Shown here one piece after another: positions 43,619 to 53,051 of a DNA stretch of 64,000 nt (the first letter of the stretch is position 1; each line of letters starts with the position of its first letter). The stretch covers positions 1,364,001 through 1,428,000 of the forward strand of contig NZ_CP061941.1 in NCBI RefSeq assembly GCF_014805825.1, read 5' to 3'. Source of the stretch: Marinomonas algicola (GTDB lineage Bacteria > Pseudomonadota > Gammaproteobacteria > Pseudomonadales > Marinomonadaceae). Position numbers and translations under genes: made by a program. Under the pieces are notes generated by a model. The model was not told the DNA's origin and did not search any database. It saw only the letters and a program-made list of their open reading frames with translations.

Positions 43619-46006
43619 ATGTCTGAACAGATAACGCTTCCTATGCTGCCATTAAGAGATGTGGTGGTATACCCTAATATGGTTTTGCCTCTTTTTGTAG
43701 GTCGTGCAAAATCCATAGCCGCTCTTGAGGCCGCCATGGATGATAATAAATTTGTTTTTTTAGTCGCTCAACAAGATTCATCGAAAGATAACCCAACTGT
43801 TGAAGATTTGTACCCAATAGGTACTACTGCAAAAGTGATGCAACTGCTTCGGCTTCCTGATGGCACTGTGAAGGTTTTGGTTGAAGGCGCGGCTAGAGCA
43901 CGGGTTGATGCATTAGTTGACCTTGAGAATTATGTTGAAGCGCAAGTAACTGAAGTGGTTTCTTCTGATGCAGATGAAAGTTCGTACTTGGCCATTCGTT
44001 CTGCACTCTTGAAGCAATTAGATGAATATGTTGCTGGCAGTAAAAAAATCCCAGCCGAAGTAGTGACATCCGTTAAGGTGATAGATGAGCTAGGTGTGCT
44101 CATTGATACGATTGCTGGTCATATGACGTTGAAGCTCGAAGATAAGCAAAGTATTCTTGAAATGAGTTCTTTGATTGAGCGTGGTGAGTTTTTGATTGCA
44201 CTTATGGAGGGTGAATTAGACATAGCGCATCTAGAGAAGAGTATTCGCAGTCGAGTCAAGAAACAGATGGAAAAAAGTCAGCGCGAATATTATCTGAATG
44301 AGCAAATGAAGGCCATTCAGAAAGAGCTTGGTGACATGGATGAAAGCGGCAATGAACTTGATATTCTTCAGGAAAAGATAATTGAAAGTGGCATGTCGGC
44401 AGAAGCGATAGAAAAAGCAGAAGGCGAATTAAAGAAACTTCGGATGATGTCACCAATGTCAGCTGAGGCGACAGTTGTAAGAGGTTACATTGACTGGTTA
44501 CTTTCTTTACCTTGGAAACAGCGCAGTAAAGTTCGTAATGACCTTGCCTACGCTGAAAAAATTCTTAACCAAGATCATTATGGCCTAAATGATGTAAAAG
44601 AAAGAATATTGGAGTTTTTGGCGGTTCAACAGCGAGTTAAAAAGGTAAAGGGTCCTGTTCTGTGTCTTGTTGGGCCTCCTGGTGTAGGTAAGACCTCTTT
44701 AGGTCAATCGATTGCCAAGGCGGTTAATCGTAAATACGTAAGAATGTCTTTAGGTGGTGTACGGGATGAGGCTGAAATTCGTGGCCATAGACGAACTTAT
44801 ATTGGCTCGATGCCTGGTAAGTTATTACAGAAACTTTCAAAAGTAAAAGTGAAAAACCCTCTTTTCCTACTTGATGAAATCGATAAAATGGGAATGGATC
44901 AGCGAGGAGACCCTGCTTCAGCTCTTCTAGAGGTTTTAGATCCAGAGCAAAATCATACTTTTAATGATCATTATCTAGAAGTGGATTACGATTTATCCGA
45001 TGTTATGTTTATTTGTACTTCCAACAGCATGAATATACCTGGTCCTTTATTGGACCGAATGGAAGTAATACGTATCCCTGGTTACACCGAAGATGAAAAG
45101 CTGAATATTGCTCGTCGCTACTTGCTGCCAAAACAAATAAAATTATCTGGCATGAAAGACAGTGAAATTGAAGTAACGGATGACGCATTAACTGGGTTAA
45201 TTCGTTATTACACTCGTGAGGCTGGCGTGCGAGGCTTAGAGCGCGAATTAAGTAAAGTATGTCGTCGAGTTGTTAAGCAACAGTCACTCTCGAAAAGTAA
45301 AGATGCGGTTGTTGTATCAGGAGATACTTTAGAAGAGTTTTCTGGTGTGAAGCGTTTTTCTTATGGTAAGGCGGAAGAAAAAAATCAGATTGGTCAAGTT
45401 ACCGGATTAGCATGGACATCCGTTGGTGGAGAGCTTCTAACCATTGAGGCGGCCGCATTAACAGGTAAGGGTAGGCATGTAAAAACCGGTTCGTTAGGCG
45501 ATGTAATGCAAGAATCGATTCAGGCGGCATTGACTGTTGTTCGAAGTAGAGCGGTTGCGCTTGGTGTTGATGAAGATTTCCATGAAAAAATAGATCTTCA
45601 TGTGCATGTTCCTGAGGGGGCAACGCCTAAAGATGGCCCAAGTGCTGGTATAGCAATGTGTACCGCTATGGTCTCGGTGCTTGCGAAGGTGCCTGTAAAG
45701 GCATCTGTCGCGATGACAGGAGAGATTACTCTACGAGGCGAGGTCTTGGCTATAGGCGGCCTTAAAGAGAAGCTGTTGGCGGCTCATAGAGGCGGTATTA
45801 AAACGGTCATTATTCCTCACGAGAATGAGAGAGACTTAAAAGAAATCCCTGATAATATTAAGGCTGATTTATCTATTTATCCGGTAAAATGGATTGATGA
45901 GGTCTTAGATATCGCTTTAGAGTACATTCCTTCACCAAAAAAGATAGAAACTGCTACTTCTAAAGAAAAAATTGTTGATGAACAAGAAGCTGTGAGTCAT
46001 CATTAG
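43619..46006 (+). CDS. lon: ATP-dependent protease Lon
   Basis: AAA+ serine protease of 795 residues that degrades misfolded and regulatory proteins. The N-terminal substrate domain starts LPMLPLRDVVVYPNMVLPLF. Walker A GPPGVGKTS lies at about 352-360. The catalytic dyad is S675 (PKDGPSAGIAMC) and K718 (GGLKEKLLAA). ATG at 43619 follows GGAAAATATT; the open frame begins four codons earlier at TTG. A terminator follows, then hupB, as in many gammaproteobacteria. Confidence 0.98.
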   Translation: MSEQITLPMLPLRDVVVYPNMVLPLFVGRAKSIAALEAAMDDNKFVFLVAQQDSSKDNPTVEDLYPIGTTAKVMQLLRLPDGTVKVLVEGAARARVDALVDLENYVEAQVTEVVSSDADESSYLAIRSALLKQLDEYVAGSKKIPAEVVTSVKVIDELGVLIDTIAGHMTLKLEDKQSILEMSSLIERGEFLIALMEGELDIAHLEKSIRSRVKKQMEKSQREYYLNEQMKAIQKELGDMDESGNELDILQEKIIESGMSAEAIEKAEGELKKLRMMSPMSAEATVVRGYIDWLLSLPWKQRSKVRNDLAYAEKILNQDHYGLNDVKERILEFLAVQQRVKKVKGPVLCLVGPPGVGKTSLGQSIAKAVNRKYVRMSLGGVRDEAEIRGHRRTYIGSMPGKLLQKLSKVKVKNPLFLLDEIDKMGMDQRGDPASALLEVLDPEQNHTFNDHYLEVDYDLSDVMFICTSNSMNIPGPLLDRMEVIRIPGYTEDEKLNIARRYLLPKQIKLSGMKDSEIEVTDDALTGLIRYYTREAGVRGLERELSKVCRRVVKQQSLSKSKDAVVVSGDTLEEFSGVKRFSYGKAEEKNQIGQVTGLAWTSVGGELLTIEAAALTGKGRHVKTGSLGDVMQESIQAALTVVRSRAVALGVDEDFHEKIDLHVHVPEGATPKDGPSAGIAMCTAMVSVLAKVPVKASVAMTGEITLRGEVLAIGGLKEKLLAAHRGGIKTVIIPHENERDLKEIPDNIKADLSIYPVKWIDEVLDIALEYIPSPKKIETATSKEKIVDEQEAVSHH

Positions 46007-46032
46007 GTGAAACCTCTGAGTTGACAGAGGGT

Positions 46033-46065
46033 AGGATTGGCTTGTATAACTGCTCATCCTTTTTT
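46033..46065 (+). terminator. Probable terminator after lon
   Basis: AGGAT and ATCCT stem extended by GGC/GCT pairs across one mismatch, followed by T6, 27 bp after the lon stop. Confidence 0.65.
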
Positions 46066-46128
46066 CTCCTAATGAAAAGAAGTCTTAAAAAGCTTTAAGG
46101 AACCACGAAAATACTGAAGGGGTACAAC

Positions 46129-46401
46129 GTGAATAAATCTGAACTGATTGATGCAATTGCAGCTTCCGCTGATCTTTCCAAAGCCGCTGCTGGTAATGCG
46201 CTAGATGCAACTTTACAAGCCATTACTGAATCGTTAGCAAAAGGCGACCAAGTAACTTTGGTTGGCTTTGGTACATTTGCTGTTAAAGAACGTGCAGCTC
46301 GTACTGGTCGTAACCCTCAGACTGGTGAGGAAATTCAAATTAAAGCAGCTAAGGTTCCTGGTTTTAAAGCCGGTAAAGGTCTTAAAGACGCTGTTAACTA
46401 A
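46129..46401 (+). CDS. hupB: DNA-binding protein HU-beta
   Basis: Nucleoid protein of 90 residues that bends and compacts DNA as a dimer. The start NKSELIDAIA, the core VTLVGFGTFAVKERAARTGRNPQTG (the DNA-binding arm), and the end VPGFKAGKGLKDAV are standard. The GTG start at 46129 follows AAGGGG. tRNA-Asp begins 45 bp after its stop with no terminator between, so both may share a transcript. Confidence 0.97.
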   Translation: MNKSELIDAIAASADLSKAAAGNALDATLQAITESLAKGDQVTLVGFGTFAVKERAARTGRNPQTGEEIQIKAAKVPGFKAGKGLKDAVN

Positions 46402-46445
46402 TCATTAGATAGCATTACTTATTTGTTTGTTATTTGAAAGAGTTC

Positions 46446-46522
46446 GGAGCAGTAGTTCAGTTGGTTAGAATACCTGCCTGTCACGCAGGGGGTCGCGGGT
46501 TCGAGTCCCGTCTGTTCCGCCA
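46446..46522 (+). tRNA. tRNA-Asp (anticodon GUC)
   Basis: A 77-nt tRNA. The acceptor stem is GGAGCAG/CTGTTCC with a G-U pair, the anticodon loop is CTGTCAC between CCTGC and GCAGG, the T arm is GCGGGTTCGAGTCCCGT, and GCCA is encoded. It lies between hupB and ppiD, with a terminator 10 bp downstream. Confidence 0.98.
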
Positions 46523-46532
46523 TTAGACAAAG

Positions 46533-46564
46533 AGGTGTGTTCCAGATGGAGTACACCTTTTTTT
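46533..46564 (+). terminator. Rho-independent terminator after tRNA-Asp
   Basis: Stem AGGTGT/ACACCT extended by TCC/GGA around an AGAT loop, followed by T7. It ends the hupB/tRNA-Asp transcript and lies upstream of the ppiD start. Confidence 0.85.
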
Positions 46565-46602
46565 GTATAGACATACTTGAAGGAAAACATCATGGAGGCT
46601 AT

Positions 46603-48432
46603 ATGCTCCAAAATATAAGAGATAAGTCACACGGGATCGTCGTTAAAATTATAGTTGGCTTCATCGTTGTGACTTTTGCGTTATTTGGTGTGGATGCTTT
46701 GGTAACAGGATTTAACTCTTCTGATACTGTAGCCGAAGTTAATGGTACGGAAATTACTCGTACAGATCTTTTGCAAGCGGCAGAAACGCAAAGGCGTCAA
46801 TTAATTTCCATGATGGGAAATCAGATTAATCCTGCTTTACTTGAAGATAACTTGTTACAAAGACGTGCTTTGGATGATTTGATTCAACGTGCGGTTTTAT
46901 TGAACAATGCAGAAGAGATGAATCTTGGTGTTTCAGATGCGCAAGTAGATCAATATTTATTACAGGCTGGCGAGTTTCAGACTAATGGTCAGTTTGATCA
47001 AAATAAGTACGTAGGTTTTGTTCGTTCCCTTGGTTATACGCCTCTTTCATTTAAAGAGCGTGTTAAGAAAGATATTTTATTGCAGCAAGTTCGTTCTGCC
47101 GTCGCCGCATCAGAATTTGTTGTACCATATCAAGTTGATATGATTGATATGCTGCAAAATCAGACTCGTACATTTGATTATGTAGAATTTGATCTGTCAG
47201 CAGAAACAGAAAAAATGGATGTGACTGATACGGAAATTGAAACCTATTTTTCGGCTCATCCAGATGAGTTTAAACAAGAAGAACAAGTCTCTTTAAATTA
47301 TGTGCTTATTAAATCAGCTGATTTACGTGACAAAGTTGATGTGACCGATGTTGAACTAAGAGCGGCTTATGATGTTGAGGTGTCACTAGAGCGATCAGAG
47401 GAGCGTCAGGTTTCTCATATTTTATTAGAGCTTGGAGAGTCTCGTTCTGAAGAGGAGGCCAATGAGCTAATAAAAGAAATTCAGCAAAAGTTGGATTCCG
47501 GTGTCTCGTTCGCCTCTCTTGCTGAGTCCTATTCTGATGACCTTGGTTCGAAAGCCTCTGGAGGTGATTTAGGCTACATTGAAAAAGGCATTATGGGCGA
47601 TGATTTCGATCGTTCCGTATTTGATATGCCTCTAGGTGAAGTACAGCCAGTAAAAACGGAGTTTGGTCTCCATTTAGTACAGGTGAATGATATTGTTGAA
47701 GCGGATGTGGCTAGTTTTGATGATTTGAGGGGGCAGTTAGAAGAAGATATTATTGCTCGGAAAATTGAAACGGCTCTTTTGGGTGAGCATGAAAATATTT
47801 CTGATTTAGCTTATGCGAGTGATCGTTTAGAGCCTCTTTCAAAAGAATACGGTGTGGAAATTCTAACGTCTGATCTATTTGGTCGAGATGGCGGAGTCGA
47901 TCAATTAACCTCTAATCCTCAGGTTATAGCGGCCGCTTATAGTCCTCAAGTGCTAGAGGATGGGCAAAATAGTAACCTTATTGAGTTAAACGATAATGAG
48001 GTTGTTGTTGTTCGAGTAAAAGAGCATAACCCCGAATCGTTAAAGTCGCTTGAAGACGCTCGAGAGCAGGTTGCCTCGGTCTTGATTCAACAAAAAGCAG
48101 TTAACTCTTTACAGGAGAAAGCGGATACCGCCCTGGCTAATTTAGACGATCAAGATTTAAATAGCGTGACGGGTGCGGCACGTGGAGAAAGTGCTGTTTC
48201 TGAATTGGCATTTACCTTGCCACACCCTGAGTCAGAACCTGTTACGGCTATCAAAAGCTTATCAAATGGTAATTTGGTGGTGTTACGCTTGACGGCTGTT
48301 GAATCTAAAGCATCTGATGGCGCGTCTGAACAAACCGAGCTTTATGAACGTTATTTGAATCAAACTAATTCAACGCTTTCAGCTCAAGCTCAACAGAGTT
48401 TACTGTCTAATTCTGCTGAGATTGAAAGATAA
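46603..48432 (+). CDS. ppiD: Periplasmic folding chaperone PpiD
   Basis: Membrane-anchored periplasmic chaperone of 609 residues associated with the Sec translocon. The N-terminus MLQNIRDKSHGIVVKI is followed by one transmembrane helix (about 14-35). A SurA-like N-terminal domain comes next, then a parvulin domain around residues 265-360 (RQVSHILLELGESRS, YSDDLGSKASGGDLGYI). ATG at 46603 is chosen because GGAGG lies six bases upstream and the upstream open frame runs through the terminator of tRNA-Asp. Parvulin active-site conservation was not judged. Confidence 0.94.
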   Translation: MLQNIRDKSHGIVVKIIVGFIVVTFALFGVDALVTGFNSSDTVAEVNGTEITRTDLLQAAETQRRQLISMMGNQINPALLEDNLLQRRALDDLIQRAVLLNNAEEMNLGVSDAQVDQYLLQAGEFQTNGQFDQNKYVGFVRSLGYTPLSFKERVKKDILLQQVRSAVAASEFVVPYQVDMIDMLQNQTRTFDYVEFDLSAETEKMDVTDTEIETYFSAHPDEFKQEEQVSLNYVLIKSADLRDKVDVTDVELRAAYDVEVSLERSEERQVSHILLELGESRSEEEANELIKEIQQKLDSGVSFASLAESYSDDLGSKASGGDLGYIEKGIMGDDFDRSVFDMPLGEVQPVKTEFGLHLVQVNDIVEADVASFDDLRGQLEEDIIARKIETALLGEHENISDLAYASDRLEPLSKEYGVEILTSDLFGRDGGVDQLTSNPQVIAAAYSPQVLEDGQNSNLIELNDNEVVVVRVKEHNPESLKSLEDAREQVASVLIQQKAVNSLQEKADTALANLDDQDLNSVTGAARGESAVSELAFTLPHPESEPVTAIKSLSNGNLVVLRLTAVESKASDGASEQTELYERYLNQTNSTLSAQAQQSLLSNSAEIER

Positions 48433-48449
48433 CTTTGTAATTGGTTTAC

Positions 48450-48488
48450 AAAAAAACCACCAAGTGCTTAGCATTTGGTGGTTTTTTA
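48450..48488. terminator. Terminator between ppiD and the DyP peroxidase gene
   Basis: Stem ACCACCAAGTGC/GCATTTGGTGGT (one mismatch) with A6 and T6 on its two sides, between convergent genes. Confidence 0.87.
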
Positions 48489-48524
48489 TTGAGTGATTTA
48501 GAGATGATATAGCCAGTTAGGGTG

Positions 48525-49433
48525 TTATAGCTGTTTCAACCAATTTAAGCTTGGAACAAAGAAAGATTGCCCTGTTACAGCCTGAGTGTATTTCATTAAG
48601 TGATCGGTTTTGCCTTCATCATCTCCAATTAACATGCTTTTTAACATAGCATTAAAATTATCTGGTGTGCGACAATAACTGGCAAACATTAATCCCGATT
48701 CTTTCAGTGTTGAAAAAGGCATGCTTTGACGGAGAATTTCTAGCGATTCGCCTTGTTGGTTTTTTATCGATGTTCTTTTTGTGTGTGCGTGTGGTGACTT
48801 TTCTGCTGAAGTAAATTCGATGTTATCTACTTTACTCCTACCAAAGATGGTTTCTTGTTTATCAATAGAGAGTTTTTCCCAGCTGTCTAGTTTGTGTATG
48901 AACTTCTGTAAATGAAGATAAGAGCCACCGCTAAACGTGGGGTCTTCTTCTCCAACGAGTGCAACCTCAACTCTGTGGTCCCCTGTCGGGTTTTCAGTGC
49001 CATCAACGAATCCAGTTAAATCTCTGTTGTCTAAATATTTAAAGCAAGCTACTTCTTCCTCTAAAGTGGTGATATGGGAAAAGAGCTGATAAATAGCCTG
49101 AGCAAGCAGGTGGGATATGTCTCTTCTATCTGAGCGAATATGTAATATCAAGTCAACAGGTGTATCGGGAGCTTGCTGGGTGTCTATCTGACTAAAGCCA
49201 GTCAGTTGTAGCGGTTTTATGTGTGAAATTTTTGACCAGTACTCACTGCCAATACCTATCGCTGCATGCAAGTTTGCCTCTTTGTAGGTGTTTTGCATCT
49301 TGACAATAATATCAGGGCATTGCTTGAGTGCTAGGGCAATTTGTTGTTGTTTGTTTGCTTTCGCATTGAGAGTAATAAATAAGGCATCGCTTGATTGTTC
49401 GGCCGTAATACCTGTTTGATGTTCTGATGGCAT
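48525..49433 (-). CDS. DyP-type heme peroxidase
   Basis: Cytoplasmic dye-decolourising peroxidase of 302 residues that oxidises substrates with hydrogen peroxide. The GXXDG motif is GFVDGTENPTG, with the distal aspartate. The likely proximal histidine lies in SPHAHTKRTS. No signal peptide or Tat motif. A strong AGGAGG lies before the ATG. It is only 43 bp after batD with no terminator between, so it may be the last gene of the Bat operon; its physiological substrate is unknown. Confidence 0.92.
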   Translation of the reverse strand: MPSEHQTGITAEQSSDALFITLNAKANKQQQIALALKQCPDIIVKMQNTYKEANLHAAIGIGSEYWSKISHIKPLQLTGFSQIDTQQAPDTPVDLILHIRSDRRDISHLLAQAIYQLFSHITTLEEEVACFKYLDNRDLTGFVDGTENPTGDHRVEVALVGEEDPTFSGGSYLHLQKFIHKLDSWEKLSIDKQETIFGRSKVDNIEFTSAEKSPHAHTKRTSIKNQQGESLEILRQSMPFSTLKESGLMFASYCRTPDNFNAMLKSMLIGDDEGKTDHLMKYTQAVTGQSFFVPSLNWLKQL

Positions 49434-49476
49434 AAAAAGCCTCCTAGAAGTAAATTAGTTTGATGCTTTTGTATTA

Positions 49477-51297
49477 TTAAAAATTGGGATATAAGGTTTT
49501 TAATTGGTCTGAAGGACTGGTTTTCTGTACTCCGTTAAAGTGTATCTCTAATGCGTCGGCTAATGCGTCGCCATTCCATTGATTGGTTGCTTTGTCTGAA
49601 TACATGCTTAACTCAGATTCCATAATTAATTGGGTGATTTCAGGGGAGTCGCTTAAGCGTTTTATGTCTTCTAGTCCTAAAATATTCTCGTCACCCCAGC
49701 GGACTCTTGCCCACTCTAAAAGGTATCCTCTCAATTGAGATAATTGATTGGACCGGCAGCATTGAATGAGGTGCTGATAAGCTGATGCTTCATCGATTGC
49801 TGAGACTGGTGCAAACTCTTTAATTGTTGGTATACCAATATCGGAAGCCGTTTTTCTTTTATTTCTTTTTAACCAAATGAAGGTGCATGTAAGCAGGATA
49901 ATTATTAAAAGAGACAGTGCGATTATTATTTTTAATACAGTACTTGGGTTTTCTCCAGATACTTCCAGCTCTACTTCGATACTTTGAGACTCGGTTTGTT
50001 TTTGCTTTTTAGGTTTGGCGAGTGATATAGGTTGGCTTGGGTTGTCAAGTGGTTCATTTTTGGCTCCGCCATCTTGCTGGTTAGCGGATGGGTTTGTGTT
50101 AGTTTGATTGTTTAATGACCCACTGCCTAGCGGCAAAATAGAAAGGGATAGGCTGTCCGTTGCTGTTACTTCAATCGCTCTTTCTTCTACATTCCAAAAT
50201 GGAATTTCTATTGATGGAAGTGAAATGACGCCTTCTCTTGTTGGTACAATCTCAATCGTGAGAGATTGGCTGCCATTAATTCCTGAGCCTGACTTACTGC
50301 TGCTAAATTCTGCAGGTTGAGGGTAAAGTTTATAATCAGGCGTGCTGGAAAAAGCAATAGGGGGAATTTGTTCAGGTAATGCGCCTGCGGCACTAATTTC
50401 GATTTTCCAGGTAAGGGTATCTCCTACGTGAACATTTGTCATTGGGGACAGGCTAGTATTGATGCTGACCCTTTTTGCAGGTAACCAGTAGTCGCTAGAA
50501 TAACTTGCTGGTATAGGTAAAACTTGTAAAGAAATAGGTAGACTTTGGACCTTAATGATTCGTCTACCTGTATTGGTGTTGATCATGGCGGATATGGTTT
50601 GCGGGGCAATGTCTAATTGGCCGCTGACTTGAGGGAACGCTAAATAGGTTCTTGTTCTCACTTGGTAATTTGTGCCATTAATTAATTCAATTCGGGCTTG
50701 ATCGTCAATAAGTCTTTCGATGACAAGGTTGGCATGATTTGGGGTAGAGATATTTGCGTTTTGAAGTGCGACAGAGGTGAACAGCTCCATTGTTAAAATA
50801 ATTTGCTGTTGTAGGTAGGGTTGAGGGTCAGAAGAGGTCATTTTTAGAATAACGGGAGGGTTGCCATTTTCATCGAGCAGTTGAGGTGCATTTTTCACTT
50901 CTAAAATAAGTGCTTCGGATTTGTGTTCACCAACGTTAATCGGTGGAATTTCTATTTTACCGACTGACTTGGGCATTAAATTAATTACCCAGAAGTTTAA
51001 TGCTTGGCTGGTTCCTAAATTAAAGCGAAATTGGCTGTTTTGACTTTTTCCTAATATCTCAAAATCGCGCTTTAGTTCGGTTAGGTCAGGACCGGAACCT
51101 GTATCAGGGAAGTCTGTGCGTATGCTAAGTTGGACGACCTCATTTTCCACAACGGAATCTTTATTAAGCGAAGAAATTACGGAAGCAGAAAAAACATTAA
51201 CGCTAATTAGATACAAAGCGGCAATTGCAAAGAGTCTTAATTTACTCAGTAAAAAGTATATTGAATCTACCATAGTCGTTTTTTTTATTACTACCAT
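49477..51297 (-). CDS. batD: BatD-like protein (oxygen tolerance family)
   Basis: Exported protein of 606 residues with a signal sequence (about 20-38, ending NVFSA), a beta-rich periplasmic part, and one transmembrane helix at about 453-473 followed by a cytoplasmic tail with a helical domain. Recognisable BatD parts are SLNKDSVVENEVVQLSIRTD near the start and PIVEIPFWNV-like strands (EIPFWNVEERAIEVTAT). It overlaps the BatB/C gene by 7 bp. An in-frame ATG at 51273 is an alternative start. The biochemical role of BatD is not established. Confidence 0.85.
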   Translation of the reverse strand: MVVIKKTTMVDSIYFLLSKLRLFAIAALYLISVNVFSASVISSLNKDSVVENEVVQLSIRTDFPDTGSGPDLTELKRDFEILGKSQNSQFRFNLGTSQALNFWVINLMPKSVGKIEIPPINVGEHKSEALILEVKNAPQLLDENGNPPVILKMTSSDPQPYLQQQIILTMELFTSVALQNANISTPNHANLVIERLIDDQARIELINGTNYQVRTRTYLAFPQVSGQLDIAPQTISAMINTNTGRRIIKVQSLPISLQVLPIPASYSSDYWLPAKRVSINTSLSPMTNVHVGDTLTWKIEISAAGALPEQIPPIAFSSTPDYKLYPQPAEFSSSKSGSGINGSQSLTIEIVPTREGVISLPSIEIPFWNVEERAIEVTATDSLSLSILPLGSGSLNNQTNTNPSANQQDGGAKNEPLDNPSQPISLAKPKKQKQTESQSIEVELEVSGENPSTVLKIIIALSLLIIILLTCTFIWLKRNKRKTASDIGIPTIKEFAPVSAIDEASAYQHLIQCCRSNQLSQLRGYLLEWARVRWGDENILGLEDIKRLSDSPEITQLIMESELSMYSDKATNQWNGDALADALEIHFNGVQKTSPSDQLKTLYPNF

Positions 51298-53051
51298 ATT
51301 GGCAGTCCGTCCTCTTGTTTAAATCGATTTTCTGCTCGTTTCTCTTGATGTTGATACCAGAGTTTGCGTTTTAGTAAACCACCGGGATCATCTTGTATTT
51401 GTCGCAACCATTGATCTAATGCAATTTTTTCTTCATCAGACAATGGGGCATTTTCTGATTTGGAATGATTATCCAAGTTTTTCTTGTTGTCAGATTCTTC
51501 ACCTGGCTCTTGATTTTCTGCTTGCTCTTGTTGATTTTCTTCTTGCTCATCGGATGAGTTATTTTGCTTGTTATTTTTCTGATCTGATTGTGCTTGGTTA
51601 TTGTTGTCTTCGTTTTGTGATGTTTGTTCTTGTTGGTCTGAGTCTTCTTCTGAGTCTTCTTCTGAGTCAGCCTTGTTTTGCTGCTGTTCTTTATCTTGTT
51701 GTTCTTTTTGCTTCTGCTTTAAATAAGCTAGGTTTTCTTTTGTCTCTTTTGAGTCTGGATTCAGCTCTAAAGATTGTTCATACGCTTTAATGGCATCCTC
51801 AATTTCACCTGATAAAGCTAGGCTATTACCTAAATTGTAGAAGTCGTTGGCCGAAGACGCTTGTGATTCTAGCACGTCTGCTGCTTCTGCATATTTTTCT
51901 AACGCATAATTTGATGCGGCTTGCCATTTTTTATTTTGAAATAACTCGGCGGCTCCTTCCCAATTGCCTTGATCGACACGGCTTTGAGCTCGTTGATCAT
52001 TTGTCATAAACCAGTCTAATGGAGAGGCCATGCTTGGAGGCGGATGGACAGTGAAACTGATTATGATAAGTAGGTAGGCGCCAGGGCGGAACTGTAAAAG
52101 CAGCCAGATCAAGAATGGCATCATAAACCAATGGCCTTTTTCAATCCAAATATTACTTAACGCATTTGATTCTTGTAAGGTCTTTTGATTCATTTTGACG
52201 TTTGTTGTTATGCTGTTTATTACCTTGTCTGTTAAATGGTTATTATAATATTGCCCATTTAGTGAGTTAGCTAATTGCTTTAATTTATCGTCTGGGAGTT
52301 TTGGTTCAATGAGCCGATTGTTTTTTCTAAGTCGATTGCCATCGGGAAGAACAATTTCGCCACCTTCTTGTGTGCCTATGCCTATAATACTTACGTTTAA
52401 GGATTTGATCTTGTCTAATTGAGGGATCTCTCTTACTTCTTGATCACTGACGCTGTCTGTAAAAATAATTAAATTAGTAGGTGATGAGGTGTTATTTAGT
52501 AGACTCAAAGAGGTTTCGATTCCAGACAGTAAATTGCTTCCATATAAAGGCATGATTAATGGATCAAGGGCCAGTAAAAAGTGTGTCAATGTCGTCTTAT
52601 CTGCACTAAAAGGACTGATTGTATAAGCATCACCTGCGAATGCTACCATTGCCACCTCGCCTTCATCGATGGCGTTTATCACATCTTGTAGTTTGTGTTT
52701 CAACCTAGTCAACCTATTTGGCTTAATGTCGGTTGCGTATAAGGAGATGGATTGATCTATTAATAGGATCGTCTTTGCATTAGAGGCGTAAGTCGGCTGG
52801 GGTTGTTTTTCCCAGCTGATGCCTGATAGACCAATAATGGCTAAACATACACTGAGTAAACTAAACCATTTTGGCACAGCGCGGTTGTTATTCGTTGAGG
52901 TTAAAAATGGTAAAAGTTTAGGGTCGATAAAGCCTTGGAAGTTGGTTTTTTTTATCCCTTTTTGGTTGAATAGAAATACACAAATGAGAGTAAATACAAT
53001 AAGTAATAACCAGGTGGGTCGGGCGAAATACAGGCCGGGTAATAGCTCCAT
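51291..53051 (-). CDS. BatB/BatC fusion: VWA and TPR membrane protein
   Basis: Membrane protein of 586 residues joining a von Willebrand A domain to TPR repeats. The hydrophobic N-terminus (about 13-29 and 62-78) is followed by the VWA domain with MIDAS motif DQSIS at 99-103. A second membrane segment near 310-335 precedes TPR-like helices (DFYNLGNSLALSGEIEDA). About 95 residues, roughly 450-545, are Gln/Asn/Glu/Asp-rich and of low complexity. The C-terminus is basic and Gln/Arg-rich. BatB and BatC are separate genes in some bacteria; this looks like one fused product. It overlaps batD and follows batA by one base. Confidence 0.87.
   Translation of the reverse strand: MELLPGLYFARPTWLLLIVFTLICVFLFNQKGIKKTNFQGFIDPKLLPFLTSTNNNRAVPKWFSLLSVCLAIIGLSGISWEKQPQPTYASNAKTILLIDQSISLYATDIKPNRLTRLKHKLQDVINAIDEGEVAMVAFAGDAYTISPFSADKTTLTHFLLALDPLIMPLYGSNLLSGIETSLSLLNNTSSPTNLIIFTDSVSDQEVREIPQLDKIKSLNVSIIGIGTQEGGEIVLPDGNRLRKNNRLIEPKLPDDKLKQLANSLNGQYYNNHLTDKVINSITTNVKMNQKTLQESNALSNIWIEKGHWFMMPFLIWLLLQFRPGAYLLIIISFTVHPPPSMASPLDWFMTNDQRAQSRVDQGNWEGAAELFQNKKWQAASNYALEKYAEAADVLESQASSANDFYNLGNSLALSGEIEDAIKAYEQSLELNPDSKETKENLAYLKQKQKEQQDKEQQQNKADSEEDSEEDSDQQEQTSQNEDNNNQAQSDQKNNKQNNSSDEQEENQQEQAENQEPGEESDNKKNLDNHSKSENAPLSDEEKIALDQWLRQIQDDPGGLLKRKLWYQHQEKRAENRFKQEDGLPIW

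Noticed and set aside
46537..46602. Longer PpiD starting at 46537
   Set aside because: It would begin within the tRNA-Asp terminator; ATG at 46603 has GGAGG and the family N-terminus.
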